Assembly (NCBI RefSeq): GCF_036788415.1
Contig: NZ_DAIQNN010000004.1
Span: forward strand, 1-64,000
Length of the DNA: 64,000 bases
Reading direction: 5' to 3'
Source: Rubrimonas sp036788415
GTDB taxonomy: Bacteria > Pseudomonadota > Alphaproteobacteria > Rhodobacterales > Rhodobacteraceae
The position numbers and the translations under genes were made by a program. A model generated the notes under the pieces. That model made no database searches, was not told where the DNA came from, and saw nothing but the letters and a program-made list of their open reading frames with translations. Below, piece by piece: positions 9,704 through 18,333 of this stretch; the stretch's first letter is position 1; every line of letters begins with the position of its first letter.

Positions 9704-10497
9704 TCATTCGTCGGGTTCCGGGTCGGCCCAGACCATTGCCTCCCGATCCATCGCGCGCGCGACGATTCGACGCGCGACCTCCTCCCGCGAGAGCGTCGCA
9801 GCGACGACCGGGCGACCCCGGCGGGGCGGCGCATCGGCCACGTCGAAGAAGCGGGCGACGCCGCGGGCAGGGCCTGCGGTCTCGGGGGCGTCGACGTACA
9901 GCCCGACGAACCCCCGGTCGCAGCGCGCCGCATGGCCCGCGAGCGCGGCGTCGAGCCGGCCGGTGCGTTCGCGCAGCTTTCGCACGGCATGGCCGAAGGA
10001 CGCCACCGCGGCTTCGGTCTTGTCGCAGGCGGCGGCCAGCGGCAGCAGAAGGACGCCGGCCATGAAGGCGTGCGGCAGATGCTCGTGGACCACGCGCACC
10101 TCGTCGCCCAGTTCGTAGAGCCGGCCCGTCAGGTTCTTGTCGAGAATTGCCCGAACGGGCGTCGCGGAAGTTCAGTCCCTTGAGGGACACGCCGATCTCA
10201 AGCCCAAGCATCGGGTCGGCGACCGTGACGTCGATGCGCTTCTCCGTCCCGGAACCGAGCGGGGTGAGAGGCTCGGTCCCGCTGGCGAGATCGACGGGGC
10301 GAATCGTCTTTTCGCCGCAGCTCGGGAAGCCGCAGCGCTTCGGCGAAGGCGACGGCGCAGCCATTGGCGAAACGCTCGCTTCAGCGGCGCTTGGCGTTCT
10401 GGTCGGCGGTCGCGGGCGGTTTCTCGCCGGCGTGGTCGAGAGCGGCGATGATCGCCGGATCGGCCTCGAGATCGCGCCAGCGCGGCGTGTCCGGCAT
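9704..10497 (-). pseudogene. Broken gene next to dcm, probable restriction-endonuclease remnant
   Basis: Coherent protein sequence continues across several reading frames. A 38-codon piece (ATG 10495-10497, MPDTPRWRDLE) ends at TGA 10381-10383. The next piece, ERFANGCAVAFAEAL, is in the same frame after that stop. The piece with EKRIDVTVADPMLG and EIGVSLKGLNFRDARSGN is in the next frame. The last piece begins FDKNLTGRLYELGDEV and runs 131 further codons to the stop at 9704. The third shift looks like one extra C: removing it turns AAT TCT CGA into AAT TTC GAC. I recall intact single-frame relatives of this KGLNFRD...FDKNLTGR family beside cytosine methyltransferases, which suggests an endonuclease, but no activity is proven. 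The first ATG is 11 nt after the methyltransferase stop, so both formed one operon. Confidence 0.7.
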
Positions 10498-10508
10498 CGC
10501 GGCGCCGG

Positions 10509-11663
10509 CTATTCCGCGGCCATCCGAGTCGGCGCCTCCATGCGCGCGAGGTGGCCGCGCAGGGCGTCGAGAAAACCGGGGGCGAAGCGCAGCGTGCTGC
10601 GCTCGGTCCGCGCGAGAAAGCCCCGGGTGGCGCGCGCGGAGAGCGGCGCGCCGGGATGACGCAGGAACGCATGCAGCGGTTCGCGCGCGCGCCGTTCGGG
10701 AAACGGCCCGATCTCGACGGCGACCCGCGCGCCGGCGCCGCCCCGCGCCGCGCGCGGCCAGCCGGTCTCGCCAAAGGCCGCGCGGTCGCGCCCGGCCTCG
10801 TAGCGACCCGGTCGGGCGATCCGGGCGCCGAGCCACTCCGCTGCCGGGACGGTGACGGCGTTGCCGACCAGCGCCCAGCGCGCCGACGGTCGCGCGACGC
10901 GCTCGGCGGGCGCCGTCCAGTCCTCGGGAAAGCCCTGCAACCGCTCGGCGTCGCGGATGTCGGGCTTGATCACCGACCCGTCTGGCATCAGCACGGCGGG
11001 CGGCGAGGGAATGCCGATGGTCGAGCCGTTCTTCAGCGTCGGCACTGCGTCGGGCGCCCAGCCCAGCCCGCGCACGCCTTCAGTCCAGTAAAAGCCGTGA
11101 GCGCGGGCGGCGAGGTTCGCAGGCGGGGTGTCGGAGACCTGGGCGTCGTCGCAGAGGAGCACGTCGGCCGGCTCGATGTCGCAGCGCGACGCGACGAGAT
11201 AGACGCGCTCGCGCCGCTGCGGCAGGAAGCCGAGCGAATTGACCACCCGGTAGGCCCAGCGGAACCCCCGCGCCTCCAGCGCAGCGACCAGCGTCGCCAT
11301 CGCTCGCCCGCGCTCGAGGCTGAGCATGAACGACACGTTCTCGAGGATCACGAGATGCGGCGAGGCCGTGTCGATCAGACGGAAGACATGTCCGACGAGG
11401 CTCGACTTGTCCCCGCCGATCCCGCGTGTCAGACCGGCCTGGCTGAGGTCCTGACAGGGGAACCCGGCGGCGACGATCTCCGTATCGCCGGGCAAGGCCG
11501 CGAGCGTTGTCACGTCGGCGTGCTTGGGCGCATCGGGAAAGTGCGCGTCGAGCACGGCGCGCGCTGAGGCTGCGATTTCGCAGAGCAGCCCGGCGCAGTG
11601 GCCCGACTTTTCAAGTCCCCGTTCGAGTCCCCCGATGCCGGCGAAAAGCCCTGCGACCCGCAC
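10509..11663 (-). CDS. DNA (cytosine-5-)-methyltransferase
   Basis: A 384-residue C5-cytosine DNA methyltransferase with all key motifs in order: I FAGIGG (7-12), IV GFPCQDLS with catalytic Cys70, VI ENV (108-110), VIII QRRER (149-153), IX/X RLQGFPEDW (about 241-249) and ALVGNAVTVP (about 264-273). The variable target-recognition part lies between 155 and 235. About 100 residues after motif X are an Arg/Ala-rich extension without a known domain. The GTG start at 11661-11663 has a good AGGAGG site. The enzyme looks intact, whereas the gene directly downstream in the same operon is broken, so the methyltransferase may now act alone. Confidence 0.93.
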   Translation of the reverse strand: MRVAGLFAGIGGLERGLEKSGHCAGLLCEIAASARAVLDAHFPDAPKHADVTTLAALPGDTEIVAAGFPCQDLSQAGLTRGIGGDKSSLVGHVFRLIDTASPHLVILENVSFMLSLERGRAMATLVAALEARGFRWAYRVVNSLGFLPQRRERVYLVASRCDIEPADVLLCDDAQVSDTPPANLAARAHGFYWTEGVRGLGWAPDAVPTLKNGSTIGIPSPPAVLMPDGSVIKPDIRDAERLQGFPEDWTAPAERVARPSARWALVGNAVTVPAAEWLGARIARPGRYEAGRDRAAFGETGWPRAARGGAGARVAVEIGPFPERRAREPLHAFLRHPGAPLSARATRGFLARTERSTLRFAPGFLDALRGHLARMEAPTRMAAE

Positions 11664-11737
11664 GCGCCCCTCCTATGAACAATCGGGGAACAGCATAGCG
11701 GAGGCCGGGGCGGTGTCCACCAGATATTGCGGCGACT

Positions 11738-12175
11738 TCAGTGCCAGCCCGCCCGCAGCGCCGCCTCCAGCGCGCGGGCCTCGCCTTCGACGCTGAGTCG
11801 GTCAACCGCCGCCGACGCCGTCATCCAGACCGGCGTATGGTCGTGTTCGAGGGGCGGGCCGAGGCGGCGGACCGGGCGGGCGAGGAAGACATGCTGCACT
11901 TTGCGGGCGTGCCACTGCTCCTCGACCAGCCAGCCGTAGCGGGCGAAGGCGCCGAGCCGCCGCGCAAGGCCGATGCGCCAGCCGGTCTCCTCATAGACCT
12001 CGCGATGAAGGGCGCGCAGCGGCGTCTCGCCATGGTCGATCCCGCCGCCGGGCAGCAGCAGATCGCCCCGCTGCTCGGCCAGCAAAACCTCGCCGTCGCG
12101 CAGCAGCACGCCATAGGCGCCGGGACGGTCGCGATAGCTGATGGCGCGCGAAGGGGGCGGGCCGTGGCGGCGCAT
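11738..12175 (-). CDS. Nudix hydrolase
   Basis: The 145-residue protein is a single Nudix domain with the box GGGIDHGETPLRAL followed by REVYEETGW, matching GX5EX7REUXEEXGU with metal-binding glutamates. An N-terminal YRDRPGAYGVLLRDG gives the first strands. Substrate (a nucleoside diphosphate linked to another moiety) is not predictable. It lies upstream of the methyltransferase on the same strand with a 74-nt gap. Confidence 0.88.
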   Translation of the reverse strand: MRRHGPPPSRAISYRDRPGAYGVLLRDGEVLLAEQRGDLLLPGGGIDHGETPLRALHREVYEETGWRIGLARRLGAFARYGWLVEEQWHARKVQHVFLARPVRRLGPPLEHDHTPVWMTASAAVDRLSVEGEARALEAALRAGWH

Positions 12176-12223
12176 GGGCGTCTCCTGATGCGGACACGCC
12201 CATATCGCAGCGCCGCCGGGCGC

Positions 12224-12255
12224 CCCGCAAGCCCGGGATCCCGCAAGCCCGGGAT
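12224..12255. repeat. Tandem 16-bp direct repeat
   Basis: The unit CCCGCAAGCCCGGGAT occurs twice in immediate succession (12224-12239 and 12240-12255). The second copy ends in the first base of the reverse-strand stop codon of the chemoreceptor gene. It lies between that gene and the Nudix gene downstream. It looks like a local slippage duplication; no function is evident. Confidence 0.85.
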
Positions 12256-14537
12256 CAGGCGGCGCGCGCGCCTCGCGCGTCCGCTTCGGTGCGGAAGGCG
12301 GCTGCGAGCTGGGCGAGCTGGGCGACGCCGGCGCTCAGCTCGCGCGCGGCGCGCGCCGACTCTTCGGCCATCGCGGCGTTCTGCTGGGTCATCACGTCCA
12401 TGTTCGAGACGGCCTGGTTGATCTCTTCGACCCCGCCGGCCTGCTCGCGCCCTGCCGTCGACAGGTCCGCGATCATGCCCGACAGCCGCGCCACCCCCGC
12501 CGTGATCGCGCCGAGCGCCCGCCCGGTCTCGCGCACCATCTTAACCCCTTCGGAGACGTGGCCCGCGCTCTCGCCGATCAGCCCGGCGATGTCGCGCGCC
12601 GATTCCGAAGCGCGCTGCGCCAGCGTGCGGACCTCGAAGGCGACCACCGCGAAGCCGCGCCCGGCTTCGCCCGCGCGGGCCGCCTCGACGGCGGCGTTGA
12701 GCGCGAGAAGATTGGTCTGGAAGGCGATCGACTCGATCACCGCGACGATTTCGGAGATGCGCGCGGAGCTGGCCTCGATCCGCGCCACGGCGGCGACGGC
12801 GCTCTCGGCGGCGCGCTCGCCGTCGCCGGCGGCGCCGGTCGCCTCAGCCGCCACCCCTTCGGCCTCCTGAAGGGCCTCGGCGTTGCTGCGGACATTGGCC
12901 GACATCTGCTCGGTCGTAGCCGCCGTCTGCTCCAGTGAAGCCGCCTGCGATTCGGTGCGCGCCGACAGGTCGCCCGCGCCGGCCTCGATGCGCGCGGCCC
13001 GCTCGGCGGAGGCCTCGGCGGCGGCGCGGATTTCGGCAACCAGCCGCGACAGGCTTCCGGCGGTGGCGTTGGCGCTGTCGCGCAGCGTGGCGAAGGCCCC
13101 GCCGCGAGTTCCGCTCATGCGCGCCGTCAGATCGGCCGCGGCGAGCGCCTGGAGCATCTCCACCGTCTCGCGCAGCCCGTCGTCGACCGTCGCGAGCAGC
13201 CGGTTCACGCCTTCGGCGAGATGAGCGAGGTCCGCCTCGGCGGTCTCGGTCGAGACGCGGGCGGAGAAGTCGCCCTCCACGGCCTTGGCCACAGCCGCGC
13301 CGAGCGAGCCCTTCAGCGCCTCCATCGCGTCGGCGCGCAGCATGGCGGCGGCGTGGCGCTCGGCTTCCTGCGCCTCCATCTCGGCCTTGGCGCGCCCGTT
13401 GTCGCGGAAGACGCGCAGCGCGCGCGCCACTTCGCCGAACTCGTTGGCGCCTTCGGGCGGCAGGGCGGTCTCGAAGTCGCCCGTCGCCATCGCCCGCATG
13501 GGCGCGATGACGCCGGCGAAGGCGCGGCGCACCATCCAGATGGTCGCGCCGGACAGGAGCGTCGAGGCGAGCAACGCGGTCGCCGCCAGCGCCGCGACGC
13601 GCGCGGCATAGGCTTGCGCTGCCTCCTCCTTGGCGGCCATCCGGTCGAGCAGGTCGAAGCCGAGCGTGTCCTCGACGTTCTTCAGCTCGACGATCTTGTC
13701 GCTGATCATCTCGAACCAGTCGGCGACGTCCACGTCCGAGATGTCGCCATCGAGCCCGCGCTCGACGGCGGCGGCCCGCATCCGCGCGACTTCCGTCGAT
13801 GCTTCGCCGTCGAGGACTTCTTCGAGATAGGCGGCGTGATCGGGGCTGGCGGAGGCGCGATAGAGCTTCAGAAAGGTGTCCTGCTCGGCGATCAGGCCGA
13901 TGAAGCGGTCGCGCGTGGCGACGTCGAAGCGGCCCTGCGCGAAGCCGTGCGCGCCGGTCGCGCGTTCGAGGCCGACGCGCTCCTTTGCCTCAAGCAGATG
14001 CGCGTAGACCGCCATGTCGCCGGCGATCTCGGGATCGGGGCTGAGATGGGCGAGTTCGGTCAGCGCGCCGATCAGCTGCGCGTTGGCGGCTGTGTAGGCG
14101 CCGACGGCGGCGACGCGGTCGACGCTCAGCGCATCCACCTGCGCGCGCACCGTGTCGATGCGGTCGATCACGGCGGCGAGCTCGGCGAGGCGGGCGGCGA
14201 AAGCCGGGTCCGCCTCTGCGTCGAACAGCGCGATCTGCTCGGCGAGGGAGGCGCGCTCGGCGTCGGTGACCTCGCGCTGGTCGGCGAGCTCCTCGGCGAA
14301 TTGCGCGCCCGCGGAGCCGACGAAGACCGAGGTCGCGCCGCGCTCGCGCTGGAACTCGTGCACGACATAGCTGAGCTCCGTCGCCATCTCGATGCGCCGC
14401 GCCAGCTGCGCCACCTCGGCGGCGCGGTCGCGTTCGCGCAGCGCCAGATCGGCGGCGAACCAGAGCGCGGCGGCGCTGGGCAGCAGGCCGACGAGCAGCA
14501 TCGCCCAGGTGATCTTGAGATTGCGCAGGAAACGCAT
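12255..14537 (-). CDS. Methyl-accepting chemotaxis protein with NIT-type sensor domain
   Basis: A 760-residue chemoreceptor. One membrane helix follows the start (about 10-27); the periplasmic part contains VVHEFQRERGATSVFVGS, typical of the nitrate/nitrite-sensing NIT domain, and a second helix is near 300-320. HAMP-like segments follow, then the signalling domain with the hairpin ESIAFQTNLLALNAAVEAAR and EAGRGFAVVA. The start is ATG 14535-14537 because it has GGGAGGG 7 nt upstream; a TTG 24 nt earlier keeps the frame but lacks a site. Nitrate/nitrite as ligand is only inferred from the family. No other chemotaxis gene is nearby. Confidence 0.9.
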   Translation of the reverse strand: MRFLRNLKITWAMLLVGLLPSAAALWFAADLALRERDRAAEVAQLARRIEMATELSYVVHEFQRERGATSVFVGSAGAQFAEELADQREVTDAERASLAEQIALFDAEADPAFAARLAELAAVIDRIDTVRAQVDALSVDRVAAVGAYTAANAQLIGALTELAHLSPDPEIAGDMAVYAHLLEAKERVGLERATGAHGFAQGRFDVATRDRFIGLIAEQDTFLKLYRASASPDHAAYLEEVLDGEASTEVARMRAAAVERGLDGDISDVDVADWFEMISDKIVELKNVEDTLGFDLLDRMAAKEEAAQAYAARVAALAATALLASTLLSGATIWMVRRAFAGVIAPMRAMATGDFETALPPEGANEFGEVARALRVFRDNGRAKAEMEAQEAERHAAAMLRADAMEALKGSLGAAVAKAVEGDFSARVSTETAEADLAHLAEGVNRLLATVDDGLRETVEMLQALAAADLTARMSGTRGGAFATLRDSANATAGSLSRLVAEIRAAAEASAERAARIEAGAGDLSARTESQAASLEQTAATTEQMSANVRSNAEALQEAEGVAAEATGAAGDGERAAESAVAAVARIEASSARISEIVAVIESIAFQTNLLALNAAVEAARAGEAGRGFAVVAFEVRTLAQRASESARDIAGLIGESAGHVSEGVKMVRETGRALGAITAGVARLSGMIADLSTAGREQAGGVEEINQAVSNMDVMTQQNAAMAEESARAARELSAGVAQLAQLAAAFRTEADARGARAA

Positions 14538-14665
14538 CGGACGGCCCTCCCGGGCGAACAATCGGCGTGCAGGCCGCGCGAGCCTAGGAGCGCGGGATGA
14601 ACGCGGGATTGACGGGCGCGCCCCCGCCGCTAATCCTCGGGGCCGATCCAGCGGGAGGGCGGGCG

Positions 14666-15736
14666 ATGGCGCCGATGTTCAGCGGCGGCGCAGGCGGCTC
14701 GGAGGGGCGCGCGGCCGCTCCGAGCGCGCAAGGCGCGCCGGGAGACGACGCGGTGCTGCCGTTCCAGCTCGACCGCGCCGACATTCGGGGCCGGGTCGCG
14801 CGGCTCGACGCGACGCTCGGCGCGATCCTGCGCCAGCACGCCTATCCGCCCGCGATCTGCGCGCTGACCGCCGAGGCCGCGTTGCTGACCGCGCTGATCG
14901 GCCAGACCATGAAGCTGCGCTGGCGGCTGTCGCTGCAGGTGCGCGGCTCGGGCGCGGTGCGGTTGATTGCGACCGATTACTACGCACCCGAGCGCGACGG
15001 CGAGCCGGCGCGGCTGCGCGCCTACGCCGGTTTCGACGCCGACCGGCTCGACGCCGGCGCGACGCCGTTCGCCCAGCTCGGCGACGGCGTGTTCGCGCTC
15101 ACGGTCGATCAGGGGCCGGGGATGCGGCCCTATCAGGGGATGACGCCGCTGTCGGGGGCGGCCTTGTCGGACTGCGCGGCGACCTATTTCGCGCAGTCCG
15201 AGCAGATCGCCACACGCTTCGAGATCGTCGCGGCGATGTCGGCGGCGCCGGGGCAGGCGGCGGAATGGCGCGGCGGCGGGGTGATGCTGCAACACCTGCC
15301 CAAGGCCTCGCCCCACGCCGCCCCGCCCGAGCCGACTGCCAACGACGGGCTGATGCGCGCCGAGGACGTCGCCGCGATGTCGGACGATCCCGACGCCTGG
15401 CGGCGCGTCGGCCTGCTTCTCGACACCGTCGAGCCGCACGAACTGCTCGGCCCGCTGGTGGCGCCGGAGCGGCTGCTGCTGCGACTGTTTCACGAGGAGA
15501 CGCCGCGCGTCTGGCCGGCCCAGCCGGTGCGCTTCGGCTGCACCTGCTCGCGAGCGCGGGTCGAGGCGGCGATGGCGCAGTATTCGGCGCGCGACATCGC
15601 GACGATGACCAACGCCGAAGGCGAGCTCACCGCCGACTGCCAGTTTTGCGGCGCGCATTACGTCTTCGACCCGGCGGAGCTCGGCTTCGAGGCGGCGGGG
15701 TCTTCGGAAGCGCCGACGCAGCGCCGCAAGAACTGA
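14666..15736 (+). CDS. hslO: Redox-regulated chaperone Hsp33
   Basis: Hsp33 is a cytosolic holdase activated by oxidation of a zinc centre. The C-terminal redox switch is present as CTC followed about 35 residues later by CQFC (the CxC...CxxC pattern), after the linker VRFG. The body shows the family segment YQGMTPLSG. I start at ATG 14666, which has GGGAGGG at 14653-14659 and gives 356 residues; an upstream in-frame ATG at 14597 would add 23 residues. The gene is divergent from the chemoreceptor. Confidence 0.92.
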   Translation: MAPMFSGGAGGSEGRAAAPSAQGAPGDDAVLPFQLDRADIRGRVARLDATLGAILRQHAYPPAICALTAEAALLTALIGQTMKLRWRLSLQVRGSGAVRLIATDYYAPERDGEPARLRAYAGFDADRLDAGATPFAQLGDGVFALTVDQGPGMRPYQGMTPLSGAALSDCAATYFAQSEQIATRFEIVAAMSAAPGQAAEWRGGGVMLQHLPKASPHAAPPEPTANDGLMRAEDVAAMSDDPDAWRRVGLLLDTVEPHELLGPLVAPERLLLRLFHEETPRVWPAQPVRFGCTCSRARVEAAMAQYSARDIATMTNAEGELTADCQFCGAHYVFDPAELGFEAAGSSEAPTQRRKN

Positions 15737-15799
15737 GACGCGGGGATCGCGAGAAGCGGCGCAGACGCCAGACGCCGCGCGACGAGGGGGAGAGACGCG

Positions 15800-17101
15800 G
15801 TGTTTCTGAGCGACAAGCTGATGCGGCGCGCCGCCGAGCGCCGGCCCGTGGGGGTCTGCCTGATCGGGGCGGGCAAGTTCGGCGCGATGTTTCTGGCGCA
15901 GGTTCCGACCATTCCCGGCCTCGTGGTGCGCTCGATCGCGGATCTGCGGCCGGATGCGGCGCGCGCGACCTGCCGCAATGTCGGCTGGAGCGCGGGCCGC
16001 ATCGAAGCGGTCGAGATCGGCGACGACGTCGAGGCCGCGATCGCCGCTCCGGGCGTCGAAGTGGTGGTCGAGGCGACCGGCCATCCCCGCGCGGGCGTCG
16101 CGCATGCGCGCATGGCCTTCGCGAAGGGCCGCCATGTCGTGATGGTCAATGTCGAGGCCGACGCGCTGGTTGGGCCGGCGCTCGCGCGCGAGGCGGAGGC
16201 CGCGGGGGTCGCCGTCTCGATGGCCTATGGCGACCAGCCGGCGCTGATCGCGGAGATGGTGGACTGGGCGCGCTGCTCGGGCTTCGGGGTGGTCGCGGCG
16301 GGGAAGGGGACGAAGCACCAGCCCCACTACCACGCCTCCACCCCCGAGACGGTCTGGGGTCATTACGGCCTTACCCCGGAGGAGGCGCGCAAGGCCGGGA
16401 TGAACCCCAAGATGTTCAACAGCTTTCTCGACGGCACCAAGTCGGCCATCGAGATGGCGGCGCTCGCCAACGCCTGCGATCTGGACTGCCCCGAGGATGG
16501 GCTCGGCTTCCCTCCCTGCGGCGAGGCCGATCTGGCGCGCGCGCTGCGCCCGGCGCGGACCGGCCCGGCGCCGGGGCGGCGGGGGCGGGTCGAGGTGGTG
16601 TCGTCGCTCGACGCGGACGGCCAGCCGGTGCCCCGCGACCTGCGCTGGGGCGTGTTCGTCGTGGTCGAGGCGTTGTCGAACTACGCGTCGGCCTGCTTCG
16701 CGCAATACGGCGTTCCGACCGATCCGTCGGGCCGTTTCGCTGCGCTCTGGCGGCCCTTCCACATGATCGGGCTCGAGCTTGCGCCCTCGATCCTGTCCTG
16801 CGCGCTCGACGGCCGGCCCACGGGGACGGCGCGGGCGTGGCGGGGCGACGTGGCGGCGATCGCCAAGCGCGACCTTGCGGCGGGCGAGACGCTCGACGGC
16901 GAAGGCGGCTTCACGGTCTGGGGCAAGTTGGCGACGGCTCAGCGGTCGGCGCGAGAGGGGCTGTGCCCGATCGGGCTGGCGCAGGACGTGACGCTCGTCC
17001 GCCCGGTCGCGGCGGGCCAGCCGGTGCGCCTCGCCGACATCGCGCTCGACCCCGCCGATCCGCTGCTGGCGATGCGCGCCGGGATGACGCCCGCCAGTTG
17101 A
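15800..17101 (+). CDS. DRL-family (DXP reductoisomerase-like) NAD(P) oxidoreductase with SAF-like C-terminus
   Basis: This 433-residue protein starts with a Rossmann NAD(P) site (GVCLIGAGKFGAMF) and resembles homoserine dehydrogenase. The middle contains KGTKHQPHYHASTPETVWG and FNSFLDGTKSAIEM, and the end is a SAF/AFP-like domain. This layout is that of the DRL family, whose Brucella member replaces DXR in the MEP isoprenoid pathway. Other family members probably act on other substrates, so DXR activity cannot be assumed. The GTG start at 15800 follows GAGGGGGAGA. mtnA begins 39 nt downstream on the same strand, which points to methylthioribose-phosphate or related sugar-phosphate metabolism. 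Confidence 0.72.
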   Translation: MFLSDKLMRRAAERRPVGVCLIGAGKFGAMFLAQVPTIPGLVVRSIADLRPDAARATCRNVGWSAGRIEAVEIGDDVEAAIAAPGVEVVVEATGHPRAGVAHARMAFAKGRHVVMVNVEADALVGPALAREAEAAGVAVSMAYGDQPALIAEMVDWARCSGFGVVAAGKGTKHQPHYHASTPETVWGHYGLTPEEARKAGMNPKMFNSFLDGTKSAIEMAALANACDLDCPEDGLGFPPCGEADLARALRPARTGPAPGRRGRVEVVSSLDADGQPVPRDLRWGVFVVVEALSNYASACFAQYGVPTDPSGRFAALWRPFHMIGLELAPSILSCALDGRPTGTARAWRGDVAAIAKRDLAAGETLDGEGGFTVWGKLATAQRSAREGLCPIGLAQDVTLVRPVAAGQPVRLADIALDPADPLLAMRAGMTPAS

Positions 17102-17140
17102 AGCTGTAGGCTGACGCAACCGAGGCACGGGAGGCGCGCG

Positions 17141-18223
17141 ATGAAAGTCGACGGCAGGCATTACCGCCCGATCTGGGAGGAAGGCGGCGAGGTCCGCATC
17201 ATCGACCAGACGAAGCTTCCCTTCGCCTTCGAGACCTGCGCGCTGCGCTCGGAGGCGGAGGCCGTGCGGGCGATCTCGGAGATGCTGGTGCGCGGCGCCC
17301 CGCTGATCGGGGCGACCGCCGCCTACGGCATGGCGCTCTCGATGCGCGAGGACCCATCCGACGCCAATCTCGCCGCCGCCCATGCGCGGCTCTTCGCGAG
17401 CCGCCCGACCGCGGTGAACCTGCGCTGGGCCATCGACGACGTCGCCGCCCGGCTGCGGCCCCTTCCGCCCGCGGCCCGCGCCGACGCCGCCTTCGCCCGC
17501 GCGCGCGAGATCGCCGACGAGGATGTCGAGCTCTGCCGGATGATCGGCGTGCACGGCCTGCCGCTGATCGAGGCGGTGGCGACGCGCAAGGGGCGGGTGA
17601 ACGTGCTCACCCATTGCAACGCGGGGTGGCTGGCGACCTGCGACTGGGGGACCGCCACGAGCCCGATCTATCAGGCGCATGACAAGGGGATCGAAGTGCA
17701 TGTCTGGGTCGACGAGACCCGTCCGCGCAATCAGGGGGCCTTCCTGACGGCGTGGGAGCTCGGCAAGCACGGCGTGCCGCATACGGTGATCGTGGACAAC
17801 GCGGGCGGCCATCTGATGCAGCGCGGGCATGTGGACCTCTGCTTCGTCGGAACCGACCGCACGACGCGCACGGGCGACGTGTGCAACAAGATCGGGACCT
17901 ATCTCAAGGCGTTGGCGGCCAAGGACAACGGCGTGCCCTTCTATGTGTGCCTGCCCTCGCCGACCATCGACTGGACGGTGCGCGACGGCGTCGCCTCGAT
18001 CCCCATCGAGGAGCGCCGCCCAGAAGAGGTGACCGAGATACCCGGCCTCACCGCGCAGGGGCCGGCGCAGGTGCGGGTGGCTGCGCCCGGCTCGCCGGCG
18101 GCCAATCCGGCCTTCGACGTGACGCCGGCGCGGCTTGTGAGCGGCCTCGTCACCGAACGCGGGATCGCGGCGGCGACCGAGGCGGGGTTGCTGGGCCTGT
18201 TCCCGGAGCGCGCGGCGGCCTGA
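17141..18223 (+). CDS. mtnA: S-methyl-5-thioribose-1-phosphate isomerase
   Basis: MtnA converts 5-methylthioribose-1-phosphate to methylthioribulose-1-phosphate in the salvage of methylthioadenosine. The 360-residue protein has the family signatures RGAPLIGATAAYG near residue 51, the catalytic Cys in THCNAGW, the catalytic Asp region GTDRTTRTGDVCNKIGTY, and PSPTIDW near the end. It is an eIF2B-alpha-like fold. The upstream DRL-like gene shares its strand and may supply the next or an alternative step; no other mtn gene (mtnB, mtnC, mtnD, mtnK) is in the window. Confidence 0.94.
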   Translation: MKVDGRHYRPIWEEGGEVRIIDQTKLPFAFETCALRSEAEAVRAISEMLVRGAPLIGATAAYGMALSMREDPSDANLAAAHARLFASRPTAVNLRWAIDDVAARLRPLPPAARADAAFARAREIADEDVELCRMIGVHGLPLIEAVATRKGRVNVLTHCNAGWLATCDWGTATSPIYQAHDKGIEVHVWVDETRPRNQGAFLTAWELGKHGVPHTVIVDNAGGHLMQRGHVDLCFVGTDRTTRTGDVCNKIGTYLKALAAKDNGVPFYVCLPSPTIDWTVRDGVASIPIEERRPEEVTEIPGLTAQGPAQVRVAAPGSPAANPAFDVTPARLVSGLVTERGIAAATEAGLLGLFPERAAA

Positions 18224-18333
18224 CGCGCCCGCTTCCGCCGGGGCCGCGCAGTCGCGGACCGGTCTTCACCGGTTCTTCACCGGCCCCGTGATCAGCATCG
18301 ACGCAGGGGTTTCGCGTTCGACCGAGGCGTTCG

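Noticed and set aside
10381..10497. Stand-alone 38-residue small protein after the methyltransferase
   Set aside because: It could be a tiny gene, but its sequence runs on naturally into the broken downstream protein, so I treat it as the pseudogene's 5' end.
14630..17830. A 1066-codon open frame on the minus strand
   Set aside because: It runs antisense to hslO, the DRL-like gene and mtnA, all with clear family motifs. Its Arg/His/Asp-rich composition without motifs is what GC-rich antisense frames give.
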